Source: Cyclobacteriaceae bacterium (GTDB taxonomy: Bacteria > Bacteroidota > Bacteroidia > Cytophagales > Cyclobacteriaceae). From it: 63,092 nucleotides of DNA. Under the pieces are notes generated by a model. The model was not told the DNA's origin. It saw only the letters and a program-made list of their open reading frames with translations, and made no database searches. Below, one piece after another: positions 1 to 9,492 of the stretch. Position numbers and translations under genes: made by a program. Position 1 is the first letter of the stretch, and each line of letters opens with the position of its first letter. The stretch is taken from NCBI GenBank assembly GCA_028285445.1, contig JANQPQ010000020.1, forward strand, positions 1 to 63,092, in the 5' to 3' direction.

Positions 1-85
1 GAGTTCCTTTTTGTAGTATTTAATTTATTATACTATTCTTATATATTTTTATAATATTTGAATTCCGAATTCTCACACTTAGCCA

Positions 86-1105
86 GTGGACGTAATAAAG
101 ATTACCACAATTGCCGACATCGCCTTGGGCCTCATTGCCTTGGTCTGGGCTGCAAGTCGAACTTCCAAAATCCTCCGGATGCTAGATGAAGCTCCTAATA
201 TTAAGGTATGGCAACTATTAAGATTTCTGATGATAGTTTTCGTGGTAGGGTATGGATTCGCGCTTTACCTGGTAATATTTGATAAAGGTGAACCACTTAA
301 ATTAATTTTTGGGTTTGTCTTCCTTTTTGGAGCGCTCTTCGTCTTGCTTGTAGTAGTAGTAACTACTGGAGATATTTCATTCATTAAAAAGTCCAAACTC
401 TCTTTACGACGGAAGAACAGGCAGTTGGAAAAGGTTAACAGTGAACTGGACATGTTTGTCTACAGCACAGCCCATGACCTTCGGTCTCCTCTCAGTTCGA
501 TACTTGGACTTGTAAACCTTGCTGAGAAAACTCAAAACGTAGAGGAGAAAATGAAATGCCTTGAAATGGTGAAGGGTAGAATTGAGGCTTTGGATGACTT
601 CATTCAGAGCATCATACAATTTTCAAAAAACAATAAACTACCGGTGGAGCTTGAGAAGTTTCCTGTTAAGCGTTGTATTTTGGAAGTTACTGAAGATCTG
701 GAATTACTGGACGTAGATCACAAAGTACGGATGGAGGTGGCAGGTTCTGATTTTACGTTATGCAGTGATAGTAGTCGGATTAAGACCATTTTGAACAATC
801 TGATATCCAATGCAATCAAATACCACAACCCCCTAATAGAAGATCCCTATGTGCGAATTAAGGCAACCAGTGCTGGCAACCAAGTGGAATTTTCGATTGA
901 AGACAATGGTATTGGCATTGAGGAAGAATACTTGGATAAGATATACAATATGTTTTATCGGGCCACTGAAATTTCTAAGGGCTCTGGGTTGGGTTTGTAT
1001 GTGGTGAAGGAAACTGTTGAGGCTTTATCGGGAAAGATCCACGTGAAGTCAGTGAAAGGACAGGGAACAAAATTCACGGTAACACTGCCTAATACAGAGA
1101 GTTAG
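86..1105 (+). CDS. Membrane-bound sensor histidine kinase
   Basis: This is a 339-residue two-component sensor kinase of the inner membrane. Hydrophobic segments lie near residues 8-24, 43-63 and 71-93. A HisKA dimerisation domain follows, with the phospho-accepting His130 in the motif AHDLRSPL. The HATPase domain shows an N box (NNLISNAIKYHN), a G1 box (DNGIGI), an F-box-like NMFYRA and a G2 box (GSGLGLYVV). There is no periplasmic sensor domain, so the signal is probably sensed in or at the membrane. The start is GTG. A near-promoter TAATATTTG with one extra spacer base lies at 52-60. No response regulator is adjacent, so the partner is unknown. The stop overlaps the stop of the convergent gene by 4 bases. 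Confidence 0.93.
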   Translation: MDVIKITTIADIALGLIALVWAASRTSKILRMLDEAPNIKVWQLLRFLMIVFVVGYGFALYLVIFDKGEPLKLIFGFVFLFGALFVLLVVVVTTGDISFIKKSKLSLRRKNRQLEKVNSELDMFVYSTAHDLRSPLSSILGLVNLAEKTQNVEEKMKCLEMVKGRIEALDDFIQSIIQFSKNNKLPVELEKFPVKRCILEVTEDLELLDVDHKVRMEVAGSDFTLCSDSSRIKTILNNLISNAIKYHNPLIEDPYVRIKATSAGNQVEFSIEDNGIGIEEEYLDKIYNMFYRATEISKGSGLGLYVVKETVEALSGKIHVKSVKGQGTKFTVTLPNTES

Positions 1106-2349
1106 GCCGATTTCAGCTCCAATACCGTAATCTCCGGTGGAATCCCTACCCGGCCAGGAAAACCAATATAGCCGTAACCCCTATTGACATACAAGTACTG
1201 CGATCCCTCCTGATAAAGTCCAGCCCATTGTTTGTATGCATATTGCGCCGGGCTCCACTTGAAACCTCCAATCTCTACTCCAAACTGGAAACCGTGGGTG
1301 TGGCCAGCTAACATTAGATCAATGTCAGCATATTCTTTCCTTACCTGGGCATCCCAATGGCTAGGGTCGTGAGACAATAGTATTTTCACAGGAGTATCCC
1401 CGACTCCCTGATGTGCTTTGTTTAGCTTACCGTATTTAGCAAACCTTCCGGCGCCCCAATTTTCAACACCTAGCACGCCGATGTCTTCTCCATCCACTGT
1501 GACAAGGCGATTCTCATTGAGAAGCAAATCCCACCCAAGTTCTTTGTGCGCCTGATGCATATCGGCGAGATTGGCTTGTTTTGCTCCAGCCGAAGACCAG
1601 CTGCGATAATCGCCATAATCGTGATTACCCAAAACAGAATAAACTCCTAGTGGGGCTTTTACTTTTTCGAAGATTGAGATGTAGTCCTTCACCTCATCCG
1701 TTTGACTATTAACTAAGTCTCCGGTAAAGAAAACCAAATCAGGTTTCTCCTTCATCAACATATCAACGCCGCCCTTTACCGCTATCTTATTAAAGAAACT
1801 TCCGGAATGGATATCTGATATCTGTACTAACCTAATGCCATCAAATGCCTTTGGCAAATTGGGCAAAACAATACTTTTTCTCCGGAAGCGGTAGTCATGA
1901 GCGCCAGAAATGATACCATAGCTCATCCCGACCAATGGTACCGCTCCAGCCACTAAAGCGGCTTTTGTCAAAAACTCTGAACGAGGAATAACTTCGCCAG
2001 CTATAGATTCTTTCTCAGGATTGTTGAATCCCTGCATCACCCATTTGCCCAATCGCACCAGGTCGTCCGTGAAAATAAATAGGACGGCAAACATCTTTGA
2101 GAAGTAATTGACGAATACCCCTGATATTATGAGGCTGCGGGTGTTACCTTCAAACCAATCGGGGTTGCCAAAATTGTAAATCACAATAGCAGCTAACGAC
2201 AGGCCTGTTAACCCCCAAAAAGCATATTTAATGATAATTCTGGCATTGGCTGAAAGATCTTTTGATGCAACTTCTATAGCCTGGTAGACATAGAAGTCTA
2301 TAACAAAAAGTACCAACGCCAGAACCGAAATAACAATAACCTTACTCAT
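1102..2349 (-). CDS. Membrane metallophosphoesterase (calcineurin-like)
   Basis: This 415-residue protein has an N-terminal part with about three membrane segments (residues 4-25, 42-62 and 72-95). A loop and a further hydrophobic stretch follow (about 127-147, starting RSEFLTKAALVAGA, reminiscent of a decayed Tat signal), and then a calcineurin-like phosphoesterase domain. Metal ligands are visible as D179 and H181 (SDIHSG), the Asp of FTGDLVNS, the GNHD motif with H243, the His of LLSHDPS, and GHTHG with H350 and H352. The family hydrolyses phosphodiester or pyrophosphate bonds in the envelope, but the substrate is unknown. The gene starts 30 bases after the RND pump gene on the same strand, so it is probably cotranscribed with the efflux operon. 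Confidence 0.92.
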   Translation of the reverse strand: MSKVIVISVLALVLFVIDFYVYQAIEVASKDLSANARIIIKYAFWGLTGLSLAAIVIYNFGNPDWFEGNTRSLIISGVFVNYFSKMFAVLFIFTDDLVRLGKWVMQGFNNPEKESIAGEVIPRSEFLTKAALVAGAVPLVGMSYGIISGAHDYRFRRKSIVLPNLPKAFDGIRLVQISDIHSGSFFNKIAVKGGVDMLMKEKPDLVFFTGDLVNSQTDEVKDYISIFEKVKAPLGVYSVLGNHDYGDYRSWSSAGAKQANLADMHQAHKELGWDLLLNENRLVTVDGEDIGVLGVENWGAGRFAKYGKLNKAHQGVGDTPVKILLSHDPSHWDAQVRKEYADIDLMLAGHTHGFQFGVEIGGFKWSPAQYAYKQWAGLYQEGSQYLYVNRGYGYIGFPGRVGIPPEITVLELKSA

Positions 2350-2379
2350 CTCCTCTCCTTTCTCCTTTGCATTTGCCTG

Positions 2380-5300
2380 CTAGCTCATTCCAAAGCGGCG
2401 GTTGAGTTTGGCAAAGAACAAATACATTACCGGTACAATAATTAGTGTGAGGAAAGTAGCGAATGTCAAACCAAAAATGATGGTCCATGACATCGGTCCC
2501 CAGAAGATCACGTTGTCACCACCGAGATAGAAATCAGCGTTGTAGCTGGAAAAGAACTTCACAAAGTCAATGTTGATACCAACTGCCAGCGGTATCAAAC
2601 CAAGGATGGTAGTGATAGCAGTTAACAGTACCGGACGAAGTCTGATTCTTCCAGCCTCGGTAATTGCGCTAATGATATCGGACATCTCAAGCTTATCAGT
2701 CCCAAGTTCTTCCCGCTTACGTTTTCTACTCAATTCAATGAAATCAATAAGTACGATAGCATTATTAACCACAATTCCCGCCAGCGATATTATACCGATC
2801 ATTGTCATGATTACAACGAAGCTCATATTAAAGATTACAAGCCCCAGGAAGACGCCTACTGTACTAAGTACCACAGACATCATGATAATGAAAGGGGCAG
2901 TGACTTTGTTGAATTGCGATACGATGATCAGAAATATGGAGAACACTGCAATCATCAATGCCTTTGACAGAAATGCCATCTCCTCTGCTTGTTTCTCCTG
3001 CTCACCACCAAACCTGAATTCGTAACCGGGAGGCATACTAAAATCTGCCAGCAATGTTTTGATGTCGTCATTTATGGCTGTTGCGTTGTAGCCGCTAAGC
3101 ACGTTCGAGCTAATGGTTACGATTCTGTCCAGGTCCTTCCTCTTTACCGAACCGTATGTCGAGCTAATCTCAGCTTTGGCAATAGAAGAGATTGGTACCT
3201 GGTGCAGTTTGCCGCTACTCTGATCTCTGAACGTCACGCTCTTGTTCAACAGCGCATCTACATCGTAGCGATATTTATCGTTCAATCTCAATTGAATCTC
3301 ATAGTCATCCTCTCCTTGTTTGAATTTTGATATCTCCTTTCCAAAAAGTGATGTCCTTACTTCGTTGGCAATGTCAAAAGTTGAGACACCAAATCTTCTT
3401 GCCTTCTCCCGGTCAATATCTACTATCAATTCTGGCTTACCTGTCTCCAGATCAGTCTTCAGCTTTTCAATTCCCTGGATACCACTTTCGTTGATGAAGT
3501 TTTTCATCTCTTCGGTGATCTCGATTAGTGTCGCAAAGTCTTCCCCGGTCACTTCGATACTGATAGGCTTACCAACAGGAGGGCCGGCCGCGTCTTTATC
3601 CACGGTGATTGTTACCCCCGGAAATCCACGCACTGCATCTCGCACTTCAGTCATGATATCAGTGGTCGACTGGCCATTACGATCTTTGAACTCCACAAAG
3701 TTCACCGTTATCCGAGATTTGTTAGGTGTATCAGACTGACCAAACGCCGAAGGATCGTTGGGGTCTGACGTTCCTTGACCAACATTGGCAATAACAGATT
3801 CCACCATAAAATCATACGGCCTTACAACCTCGAGTACTTTATCTTCTATCTCCTCTGTAAATTCATTTGTTGTTTCAATATCAGTTCCTACTGGAAACTC
3901 GACAAATACGTTGACGTACTTAGGTTCATTAATTGGAAAAAATATTACCTCTGGTGATCTTACAGCCATTAGGCCGATAGCAAAGAACAGCATACCAACA
4001 GTACCCCAGAAGAAGAAATACGGCTTGCTACCCTGTAAGGCAAAGTCGAGCGTACGACTATAGACCTTTTCCAGTCTAGGTAAGAACACGCTTTGGAACC
4101 TCCTTGATGCAGGAACCAGCAAATAAACATTGATCAACATTAACAAGGCAAACGCCAGTGCCAGATTTCCAATGGCTGTTGCTTCCATTACAAAGAATAG
4201 CACACCGATACCCACCGTAATAGCGACATTCCTTAGCAATATCCTGTGATTGACATTCCCTTGAGTATCTACCTTCATGAAAGTAGATATCAGCACCGGA
4301 TTGATAACCAAGGCCACGAATAGTGAAGAGCCCAACGTCACGATCAATGTGATAGGAAGGAATTTCATGAACTCTCCCATCAGCCCCGGCCAAAATGCGA
4401 GTGGTAAGAAAGCTGCTAATGTAGTTGCTGTTGAAGCCATCACCGGATAAGCAACCTCCCCTACTCCGAGCTTGGTTGCCTCCCAACCGGAATAGCCCTG
4501 CTCCATGAGACGATAAACATTCTCCACTACCACAATGCCGTTATCCACCAGCATACCCAAGGCCATTATCAATGAGAAAAGTACCATCATATTAATGGTG
4601 AGCCCGAAGGCTCCCAAGATCAGGAAGGCCATAAACATGGATAGCGGAATAGCTATCCCCACGAACATTGCGTTCCTGGTACCAAGGAAGAACAGGAGCA
4701 CGAGTACCACCAAGATCACCCCGGAGATAATATTATTCTCCAAACTGTTAACCAGGTCTCTTGTCATTTGAGATTGGTCGTTTGTTTTTGAAATTGTAAT
4801 ATCGGGAGGGAATACATCCGTCTTGGCATCCTCAAGGATGGCATTGATCTTATCGGTTGCGATAAGCAAATTCTCCCCGCTTCTCTTGATAATATCCACC
4901 ATCACCACGGGATCTTTCCTCAGTCGGGCATAGTTCTCCTTCTCTTTGTAATCGAACTCCACCTCCGCTATATCCCTGAGGTAGACAATATTGCCACCCT
5001 CGTGTTTTACCACTATATCAAGCAATTGATTGGGATCATCAAATTCTCCTAAAACACGTAGTGTTCTTCTCACGCCATCTTCAAGAATATTACCACCTGA
5101 GAGGGTCGTGTTTTCAGCTCTTACCGCATTCTCTATATCAGAAAATGAAACCAATCTAGCCTCAAGCTGGTAGGGATCTACCTTAATTCGAACTTCCTTT
5201 TCATCAACACCTCGGATTTCCACTTTAGATATCTCGGATAACTTCTCAATCTCGTCTTCCAGATACTCGGCATATTCATTCAGTTCTTCTAAACTATAAT

Positions 5301-5793
5301 TACCAGACAGGTTGATATTCATTACCGGGAATTCGGAGAAGTTCATCTCGAACACATTCGGATCCTGATCCAAGTCCGTGGGCAATTCAGGCTTCGCCCT
5401 GTCAACTGCATCCTTAACCTTAGTGAGCGCATCTTCTATGTCAGTTTCCGGGGTAAACTCAACAATAATGGTTGAATAATCCTGCACTGAAGTTGATTTA
5501 ATATTATCCACCTCAGCAATGGTGTTTATCTCCTTCTCAATGGGCCTCGTAATGAGGTTCTCCATATCAATTGGGGAGTTACCGGGGTGTGGAGTCCCGA
5601 CATAGACAATCGGTTGCTTCACTTCAGGATAACTCTCCTTGGGAAGGGTGATATAAGTATTAACACCGAAAAGGACGATAATAGCGGTAAGAACAAAAAC
5701 GGTGGTTCTGTTCTTTAATGAAAGCGTAGTAAGCTTAAACTGCTTGTCAATCTTCTTTTCCTGAGTTTGGTCTTTCTTTTGTTCTTCACTCAT
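2380..5793 (-). CDS. RND efflux transporter permease (AcrB/HAE family)
   Basis: This 1137-residue inner-membrane proton-driven pump is close to the usual RND length with an extended N terminus. Residues 1-28 are charged and cytoplasmic, and the first membrane segment follows (TTVFVLTAIIVLFG). Two large periplasmic loops and two six-helix bundles can be traced. The TM4 proton-relay site reads LVDNGIVVVEN, with D417 followed by N418 where AcrB has two aspartates. It sits between the adaptor gene upstream and a metallophosphoesterase downstream, in a tetR-tolC-adaptor-pump operon, so it should form a tripartite pump with those partners. Substrate cannot be read from sequence. The antibiotic/solvent branch fits better than the heavy-metal CzcA branch, but this is inference. 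Confidence 0.95.
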   Translation of the reverse strand: MSEEQKKDQTQEKKIDKQFKLTTLSLKNRTTVFVLTAIIVLFGVNTYITLPKESYPEVKQPIVYVGTPHPGNSPIDMENLITRPIEKEINTIAEVDNIKSTSVQDYSTIIVEFTPETDIEDALTKVKDAVDRAKPELPTDLDQDPNVFEMNFSEFPVMNINLSGNYSLEELNEYAEYLEDEIEKLSEISKVEIRGVDEKEVRIKVDPYQLEARLVSFSDIENAVRAENTTLSGGNILEDGVRRTLRVLGEFDDPNQLLDIVVKHEGGNIVYLRDIAEVEFDYKEKENYARLRKDPVVMVDIIKRSGENLLIATDKINAILEDAKTDVFPPDITISKTNDQSQMTRDLVNSLENNIISGVILVVLVLLFFLGTRNAMFVGIAIPLSMFMAFLILGAFGLTINMMVLFSLIMALGMLVDNGIVVVENVYRLMEQGYSGWEATKLGVGEVAYPVMASTATTLAAFLPLAFWPGLMGEFMKFLPITLIVTLGSSLFVALVINPVLISTFMKVDTQGNVNHRILLRNVAITVGIGVLFFVMEATAIGNLALAFALLMLINVYLLVPASRRFQSVFLPRLEKVYSRTLDFALQGSKPYFFFWGTVGMLFFAIGLMAVRSPEVIFFPINEPKYVNVFVEFPVGTDIETTNEFTEEIEDKVLEVVRPYDFMVESVIANVGQGTSDPNDPSAFGQSDTPNKSRITVNFVEFKDRNGQSTTDIMTEVRDAVRGFPGVTITVDKDAAGPPVGKPISIEVTGEDFATLIEITEEMKNFINESGIQGIEKLKTDLETGKPELIVDIDREKARRFGVSTFDIANEVRTSLFGKEISKFKQGEDDYEIQLRLNDKYRYDVDALLNKSVTFRDQSSGKLHQVPISSIAKAEISSTYGSVKRKDLDRIVTISSNVLSGYNATAINDDIKTLLADFSMPPGYEFRFGGEQEKQAEEMAFLSKALMIAVFSIFLIIVSQFNKVTAPFIIMMSVVLSTVGVFLGLVIFNMSFVVIMTMIGIISLAGIVVNNAIVLIDFIELSRKRKREELGTDKLEMSDIISAITEAGRIRLRPVLLTAITTILGLIPLAVGINIDFVKFFSSYNADFYLGGDNVIFWGPMSWTIIFGLTFATFLTLIIVPVMYLFFAKLNRRFGMS

Positions 5794-5814
5794 GACTTTA
5801 AATCATTTGGTGGG

Positions 5815-6981
5815 TTAATTAGCGGCTACCTCGTTAGATGCACCTCTTGTTGATATTTCAATTGACACGCCATCTGCTAATTCTCTGTAGCCTTTATCAA
5901 CTATCTGCTCTCCTAGCGCGAGTCCCTCAACAATCTCCGTTTTATTATTATATGAAACGCCTGGCGTTATGTGCACTTTCTGAGCGATGGTACCTTCGTC
6001 GCCATTAGCAACTTTATATACAAAGTATCCTTTATCGTCTCTTTGAATAAGCCTGGTCGGAATTACCATAGCTTCGGCGTTTGAGTAGTCTCTCAATTTA
6101 TTAACTGTTACCTGATTAGGCCTAATGGCAAAATTAACTGAAGGCAGGCCAATCTCTACTTTGAAAGTTCTGTTATCAGTATTGATTACCTGTGAAATGG
6201 AGCTGATTTTTGAAAGCAGCTGCTCATTCTGCGATGGGAACATCACTTCTACCTCATCCCCTTGCTTAAACCTTCCTACAAATCTCTCTGAAACATCGGC
6301 CATGATATACATATCTTCAGGATTTACCACTCTAACCAACGGCATGCCGGGCTGAGCGATCTCTCCCTCTTTTGCCGGAAGGGCATCGATGCTGCCTGAG
6401 AAGGGCGCTCGGATAATAGATTGATCCAACTGAGAGTTGGCTGTTGCCAAACTACGCTCTAAGGATTCCTTTCTGTTTTTGGCTTCAAGATATTGTATCT
6501 CCGTGCCAATGTTCTTCTTCCACAAGTTAGCCTGACGTTCGAAAACCGCTTCAGCCAGCTCCAACGCGGTCTTCAGCTCGGCGATGTTGTTTCTAATAAT
6601 GTCGGCATCCAATGTAAGCAGTACCTGTCCCTGACGAACCCGCTGGCCCTCCTTCACTTTGATACTGGTGATTTTGCCCGGAATCTCTGCACTAACCAGT
6701 ATATTCCTTCTGGATTCTACCGCTCCTCTTACTTCTATTTTATGTTCAAACTCGCTTGTTTTCATTTCAAGCGTGCTTACCAATATGGCTCTTGCTCCGG
6801 TGGTAAAAGTTGTGTCTAACTCAGCAATTTCATCTTCCAGGTCTGAAATCTGCCCCTTGAGATCATCAACTTGAGATTTTAGCTCCGACAGTTGCTGTTT
6901 CTTCTCTTCTACAGATCCTGGCTCCGGAGCTGAGCAGGCTACAGCTAAAATTGCAATTAGTAGGTAGTTGAATCGTGTCAT
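5815..6981 (-). CDS. RND periplasmic adaptor (membrane fusion) lipoprotein
   Basis: This is a HlyD/AcrA-type adaptor of 388 residues when begun at the internal Met at 6981. That start gives a textbook lipoprotein signal (MTRFNYLLIAILAVAC, lipidated Cys16). A longer in-frame start at 7032 would lie inside the tolC gene and spoil the signal. After the Cys comes a heptad-rich segment (about residues 24-50), a lipoyl-like half-motif, an alpha-hairpin, the second lipoyl half and beta-barrel domains (GEIAQPGMPLVRV, then VEVMFPSQ). It bridges the RND pump and the TolC-like channel. It starts 25 bases past the tolC stop and ends 21 bases before the pump gene. Confidence 0.94.
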   Translation of the reverse strand: MTRFNYLLIAILAVACSAPEPGSVEEKKQQLSELKSQVDDLKGQISDLEDEIAELDTTFTTGARAILVSTLEMKTSEFEHKIEVRGAVESRRNILVSAEIPGKITSIKVKEGQRVRQGQVLLTLDADIIRNNIAELKTALELAEAVFERQANLWKKNIGTEIQYLEAKNRKESLERSLATANSQLDQSIIRAPFSGSIDALPAKEGEIAQPGMPLVRVVNPEDMYIMADVSERFVGRFKQGDEVEVMFPSQNEQLLSKISSISQVINTDNRTFKVEIGLPSVNFAIRPNQVTVNKLRDYSNAEAMVIPTRLIQRDDKGYFVYKVANGDEGTIAQKVHITPGVSYNNKTEIVEGLALGEQIVDKGYRELADGVSIEISTRGASNEVAAN

Positions 6982-7006
6982 TATCGTACTGATTATCAGT
7001 GGTGTC

Positions 7007-8410
7007 TTAGTTGTTTTCAAGTAATTTTCCATAGGCTTTCTCTAGCTCTACTTTGGCTATTAAAGCATCATAAACTGCATTATAATAATTGGTTTGAGCT
7101 TCCTTAAGATCTGCATCAGAATTTGTGACTTCAATGCTCGAGCCCACGCCTTCTTCATATTTAAGTTTCGCTACATTGTAAACCTCTTCAGCCAGGGTCA
7201 TGTTCTCTTGTTGAGCAGATAGATTATCTACACTTCTATCATACTCAATTTGAGATTGCTGAATTTGCAGATCGATGCTTGTTTCAAGCTGCTTAAAGCT
7301 GTTATCAATCTGCAAACCCCTTAGTCGTTTCTCTTCAATTAGCTTTGCTTTGTAGGTACCATCAAATATTGGTACGTTCATGCGCAAGCCAACCACACCC
7401 AGTCCAAACCATTGATCACCAAAGTTAAAAAGATCGCTGAGGCTTTGGGTACCGGTGCTTGACCCAATAGAGCCGTAGAGATCAACCTTTGGCAGATATT
7501 GTACTCTTGTATTCTTAATATCCAGATCAACCAAAGCTCTTTGAGTTTGCATCGCTGAATATTCAATTCTTTGATCGTAGCTAAAGCCTTCTGAAATGCT
7601 GGCATCTGCCTGGCTGAAAATTATATCTTCAATCTTCTCAGTAATTGCCAATTCTTCTGCCGCCGGCATTCCCATCTGGAATTTTAGTAACAGGTAACTT
7701 AGCTCTACAAGCTTCGAGATGTTATCCACCTCCACCTTAAGGTTGTTGTGCTGCACCTTAATCCTGCTTACATCTATCTTCTCAGCGAAGCCATTTTCGT
7801 AAAGGGCCTGAGTATTAGCAAGTAGAGAATCAATTCGGCTAAAATTCCTAGCCACCAACTCTTGCCTCTCCTGGTTCACCAAAACTGTATAGTACGCTTT
7901 TGAAACAGCCTCTATTACGTCTATTTGGGTCCTTACTTGCTCTTTTCTAGAGAGATCGGTGAAGGTTCTCGCAGCCTTCAATCCTACGAAATAAGAACCG
8001 TTAAATATCATCTGCTCTAAAGAGATAGAAGCGCTACCTGAGTATTTTGTCCCAAACTGAGCCGGAAAAGTAGCTGGCTCACCAAGATCTACAGGCGTTA
8101 ATAAGCCTTCCTGGAAAAGCACTCCATATATTGAAGGAGAAATAAAATCCTGAATGAATGTGGTCGGCACTTTAAAGTTATAGCCCAAATCCACATTAGC
8201 ATCCACTTGCGGCAATCCCTGACTAAGTTGTTGCTTTACAACTGCATCTGACTTGTCAATTTCCAACTTTGCGTTCTGCAAAGTCTGATTATTCTTAACC
8301 GCGTAATCAATGCACTCTTCCAGGGTATACACCTGCTGGGAGTCCTGTGCACTAAGCTGTAATGACAGTGTTAAGGTTAGTGTTGCAATTATTCCTAATG
8401 AAAATCTCAT
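7007..8410 (-). CDS. TolC-family outer membrane efflux channel
   Basis: This 467-residue outer-membrane factor provides the exit duct of the tripartite pump. It has a cleavable signal peptide (MRFSLGIIATLTLTLSLQLSAQ). Two structural repeats typical of the family follow: each begins with a conserved helix (YTLEECIDYAVKNNQTLQNA, residues about 28-47) and contains long amphipathic coiled-coil helices and short barrel strands. The C-terminal helix ends KAYGKLLENN. It is the second gene of the tetR-led operon, starting 14 bases after tetR ends, and directly precedes the adaptor gene. Confidence 0.94.
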   Translation of the reverse strand: MRFSLGIIATLTLTLSLQLSAQDSQQVYTLEECIDYAVKNNQTLQNAKLEIDKSDAVVKQQLSQGLPQVDANVDLGYNFKVPTTFIQDFISPSIYGVLFQEGLLTPVDLGEPATFPAQFGTKYSGSASISLEQMIFNGSYFVGLKAARTFTDLSRKEQVRTQIDVIEAVSKAYYTVLVNQERQELVARNFSRIDSLLANTQALYENGFAEKIDVSRIKVQHNNLKVEVDNISKLVELSYLLLKFQMGMPAAEELAITEKIEDIIFSQADASISEGFSYDQRIEYSAMQTQRALVDLDIKNTRVQYLPKVDLYGSIGSSTGTQSLSDLFNFGDQWFGLGVVGLRMNVPIFDGTYKAKLIEEKRLRGLQIDNSFKQLETSIDLQIQQSQIEYDRSVDNLSAQQENMTLAEEVYNVAKLKYEEGVGSSIEVTNSDADLKEAQTNYYNAVYDALIAKVELEKAYGKLLENN

Positions 8411-8424
8411 TGCGGTGATAGTTG

Positions 8425-9045
8425 TTAATTGTTGTTTTTAAGGTATTCTTCATAAAGGCGCCGTCCCTCTTCGGTAACAATGCCATAAACGAAGTGATTG
8501 AAAAGCTGCATTTGAACTTGTCTGAAGTCGTATTTATCTCGAGGGAATATTTTGTTATCAAATGAGAGTTGCACCTCTTCCACTCTCAGCCTTGCTAAGG
8601 TCAAAGTATCAATATCATCCCGAAAGTGACCATCAGCAATTCCTTTCCTGAGGTTATCTACAACCATATCAAAAATAAACTTCTCCTTATACTCCAGGTA
8701 AACCTGCCACGCCGAGTGATGATACTTCTGCAAATCGAAAAGTAGTGAAGGGTTGATATCATCAACCATTCTTCGTAAACATTTCGAAACCATGTAGAGC
8801 TCTTCAATTGCATTTTCTGCCTGGTTATGGATGCCTTCAAACTCCTGCTTGTCTTTGTTAATGAGGAAATTGGTGGTTAGAGTCACCACTTCATCCTTAT
8901 CCTTAAAATATTGGTAGATGGTTTTTTTGGAAACCGACAAATAGCTGGCGATGTCGTCCATTGTTACGCTTCTAACGCCATATTGCATAAATAAATGCCC
9001 GGCCCCTTCAAGTACTCTCTCACGCATAAAAACTGTGTAAACCAT
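8425..9045 (-). CDS. TetR-family transcriptional repressor of the efflux operon
   Basis: This is a 206-residue TetR regulator. The N-terminal helix-turn-helix lies at about residues 8-54, with core text TMDDIASYLSVSKKTIYQYF. The rest is the helical ligand and dimerisation domain. It is the first gene of the pump operon, and a perfect 9-base inverted repeat stands just upstream of it, so it most likely represses its own operon and is released by a pump substrate. An alternative Met start seven codons in (MRERVLEG) is equally plausible. The ligand is unknown. Confidence 0.93.
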   Translation of the reverse strand: MVYTVFMRERVLEGAGHLFMQYGVRSVTMDDIASYLSVSKKTIYQYFKDKDEVVTLTTNFLINKDKQEFEGIHNQAENAIEELYMVSKCLRRMVDDINPSLLFDLQKYHHSAWQVYLEYKEKFIFDMVVDNLRKGIADGHFRDDIDTLTLARLRVEEVQLSFDNKIFPRDKYDFRQVQMQLFNHFVYGIVTEEGRRLYEEYLKNNN

Positions 9046-9059
9046 AGTGCAAGTATCGT

Positions 9060-9095
9060 GGAAACTTTCGTGTTTCCCAAAGTTTCCAAAGTTCC
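9060..9095 (-). promoter_or_regulatory. Putative TetR operator
   Basis: A perfect inverted repeat, GGAAACTTT (9060-9068) and AAAGTTTCC (9079-9087), is separated by 10 bases. A third partial copy, AAAGTTCC, follows at 9088-9095, and an inner GTTTCC lies at 9072-9077. It stands 15 bases upstream of the tetR start, where the promoter must be. Size and symmetry fit a TetR-dimer site, so autoregulation of the whole efflux operon is the natural reading. Binding itself is inference. Confidence 0.7.
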
Positions 9096-9152
9096 TTACG
9101 TGTAAATTGGGGCAGGGTTGGGCTTAGTTGTATATTTTTTAAGGAAAAATTT

Positions 9153-9485
9153 CTAGTCGCCGTCGTCGCAATGCATCTTAAATTTTGCGCCAAGTTTTTC
9201 TTTGAACGCTTTCCGTTCCTCTTCGGTCATAGACGACATTTTCTGATGGATCTTCTTCTTCCAGTGACCCGGGTGCCGGTGGCCTCCCCATCCTCTACCA
9301 AACCCAAAAATTATCTTTGCCAACAGTAGGAGGCCCACGGCTTGACCAAAACTCAAAACCGGTCCGTTAAATATTTCAGGTACCAATGCGTTCCACAGCA
9401 GCATTACCACCAGGCTGAACAATAGCAAAGCGGCGGCCGCTATGAAAATCATCTTAATAATCTTCTTGATCCAAAAATTCTTCAT
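9153..9485 (-). CDS. Small His-rich membrane protein, partner of the ECF sigma factor
   Basis: This 110-residue protein is of no family I can name firmly. Two hydrophobic segments (about residues 10-32 and 45-62) are followed by a Gly/His-rich linker (GWGGHRHPGHW) and a charged helix with the text SSMTEEERKAFKEKLGAKF, ending MHCDDGD. That C-terminal helix resembles the periplasmic helices of CpxP/Spy/ZraP-like LTxxQ proteins, though similarity is loose. It starts 7 bases after the ECF sigma factor gene ends, so the two are cotranscribed. A role as an anti-sigma or metal/envelope-stress sensing protein is possible, but no classical anti-sigma domain is seen. Confidence 0.75.
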   Translation of the reverse strand: MKNFWIKKIIKMIFIAAAALLLFSLVVMLLWNALVPEIFNGPVLSFGQAVGLLLLAKIIFGFGRGWGGHRHPGHWKKKIHQKMSSMTEEERKAFKEKLGAKFKMHCDDGD

Positions 9486-9492
9486 ATCACTT

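Noticed and set aside
4076-4486. A 136-codon ORF in another frame within the RND pump gene
   Set aside because: It is a frame shadow of the well-supported pump gene and shows no protein-like features.
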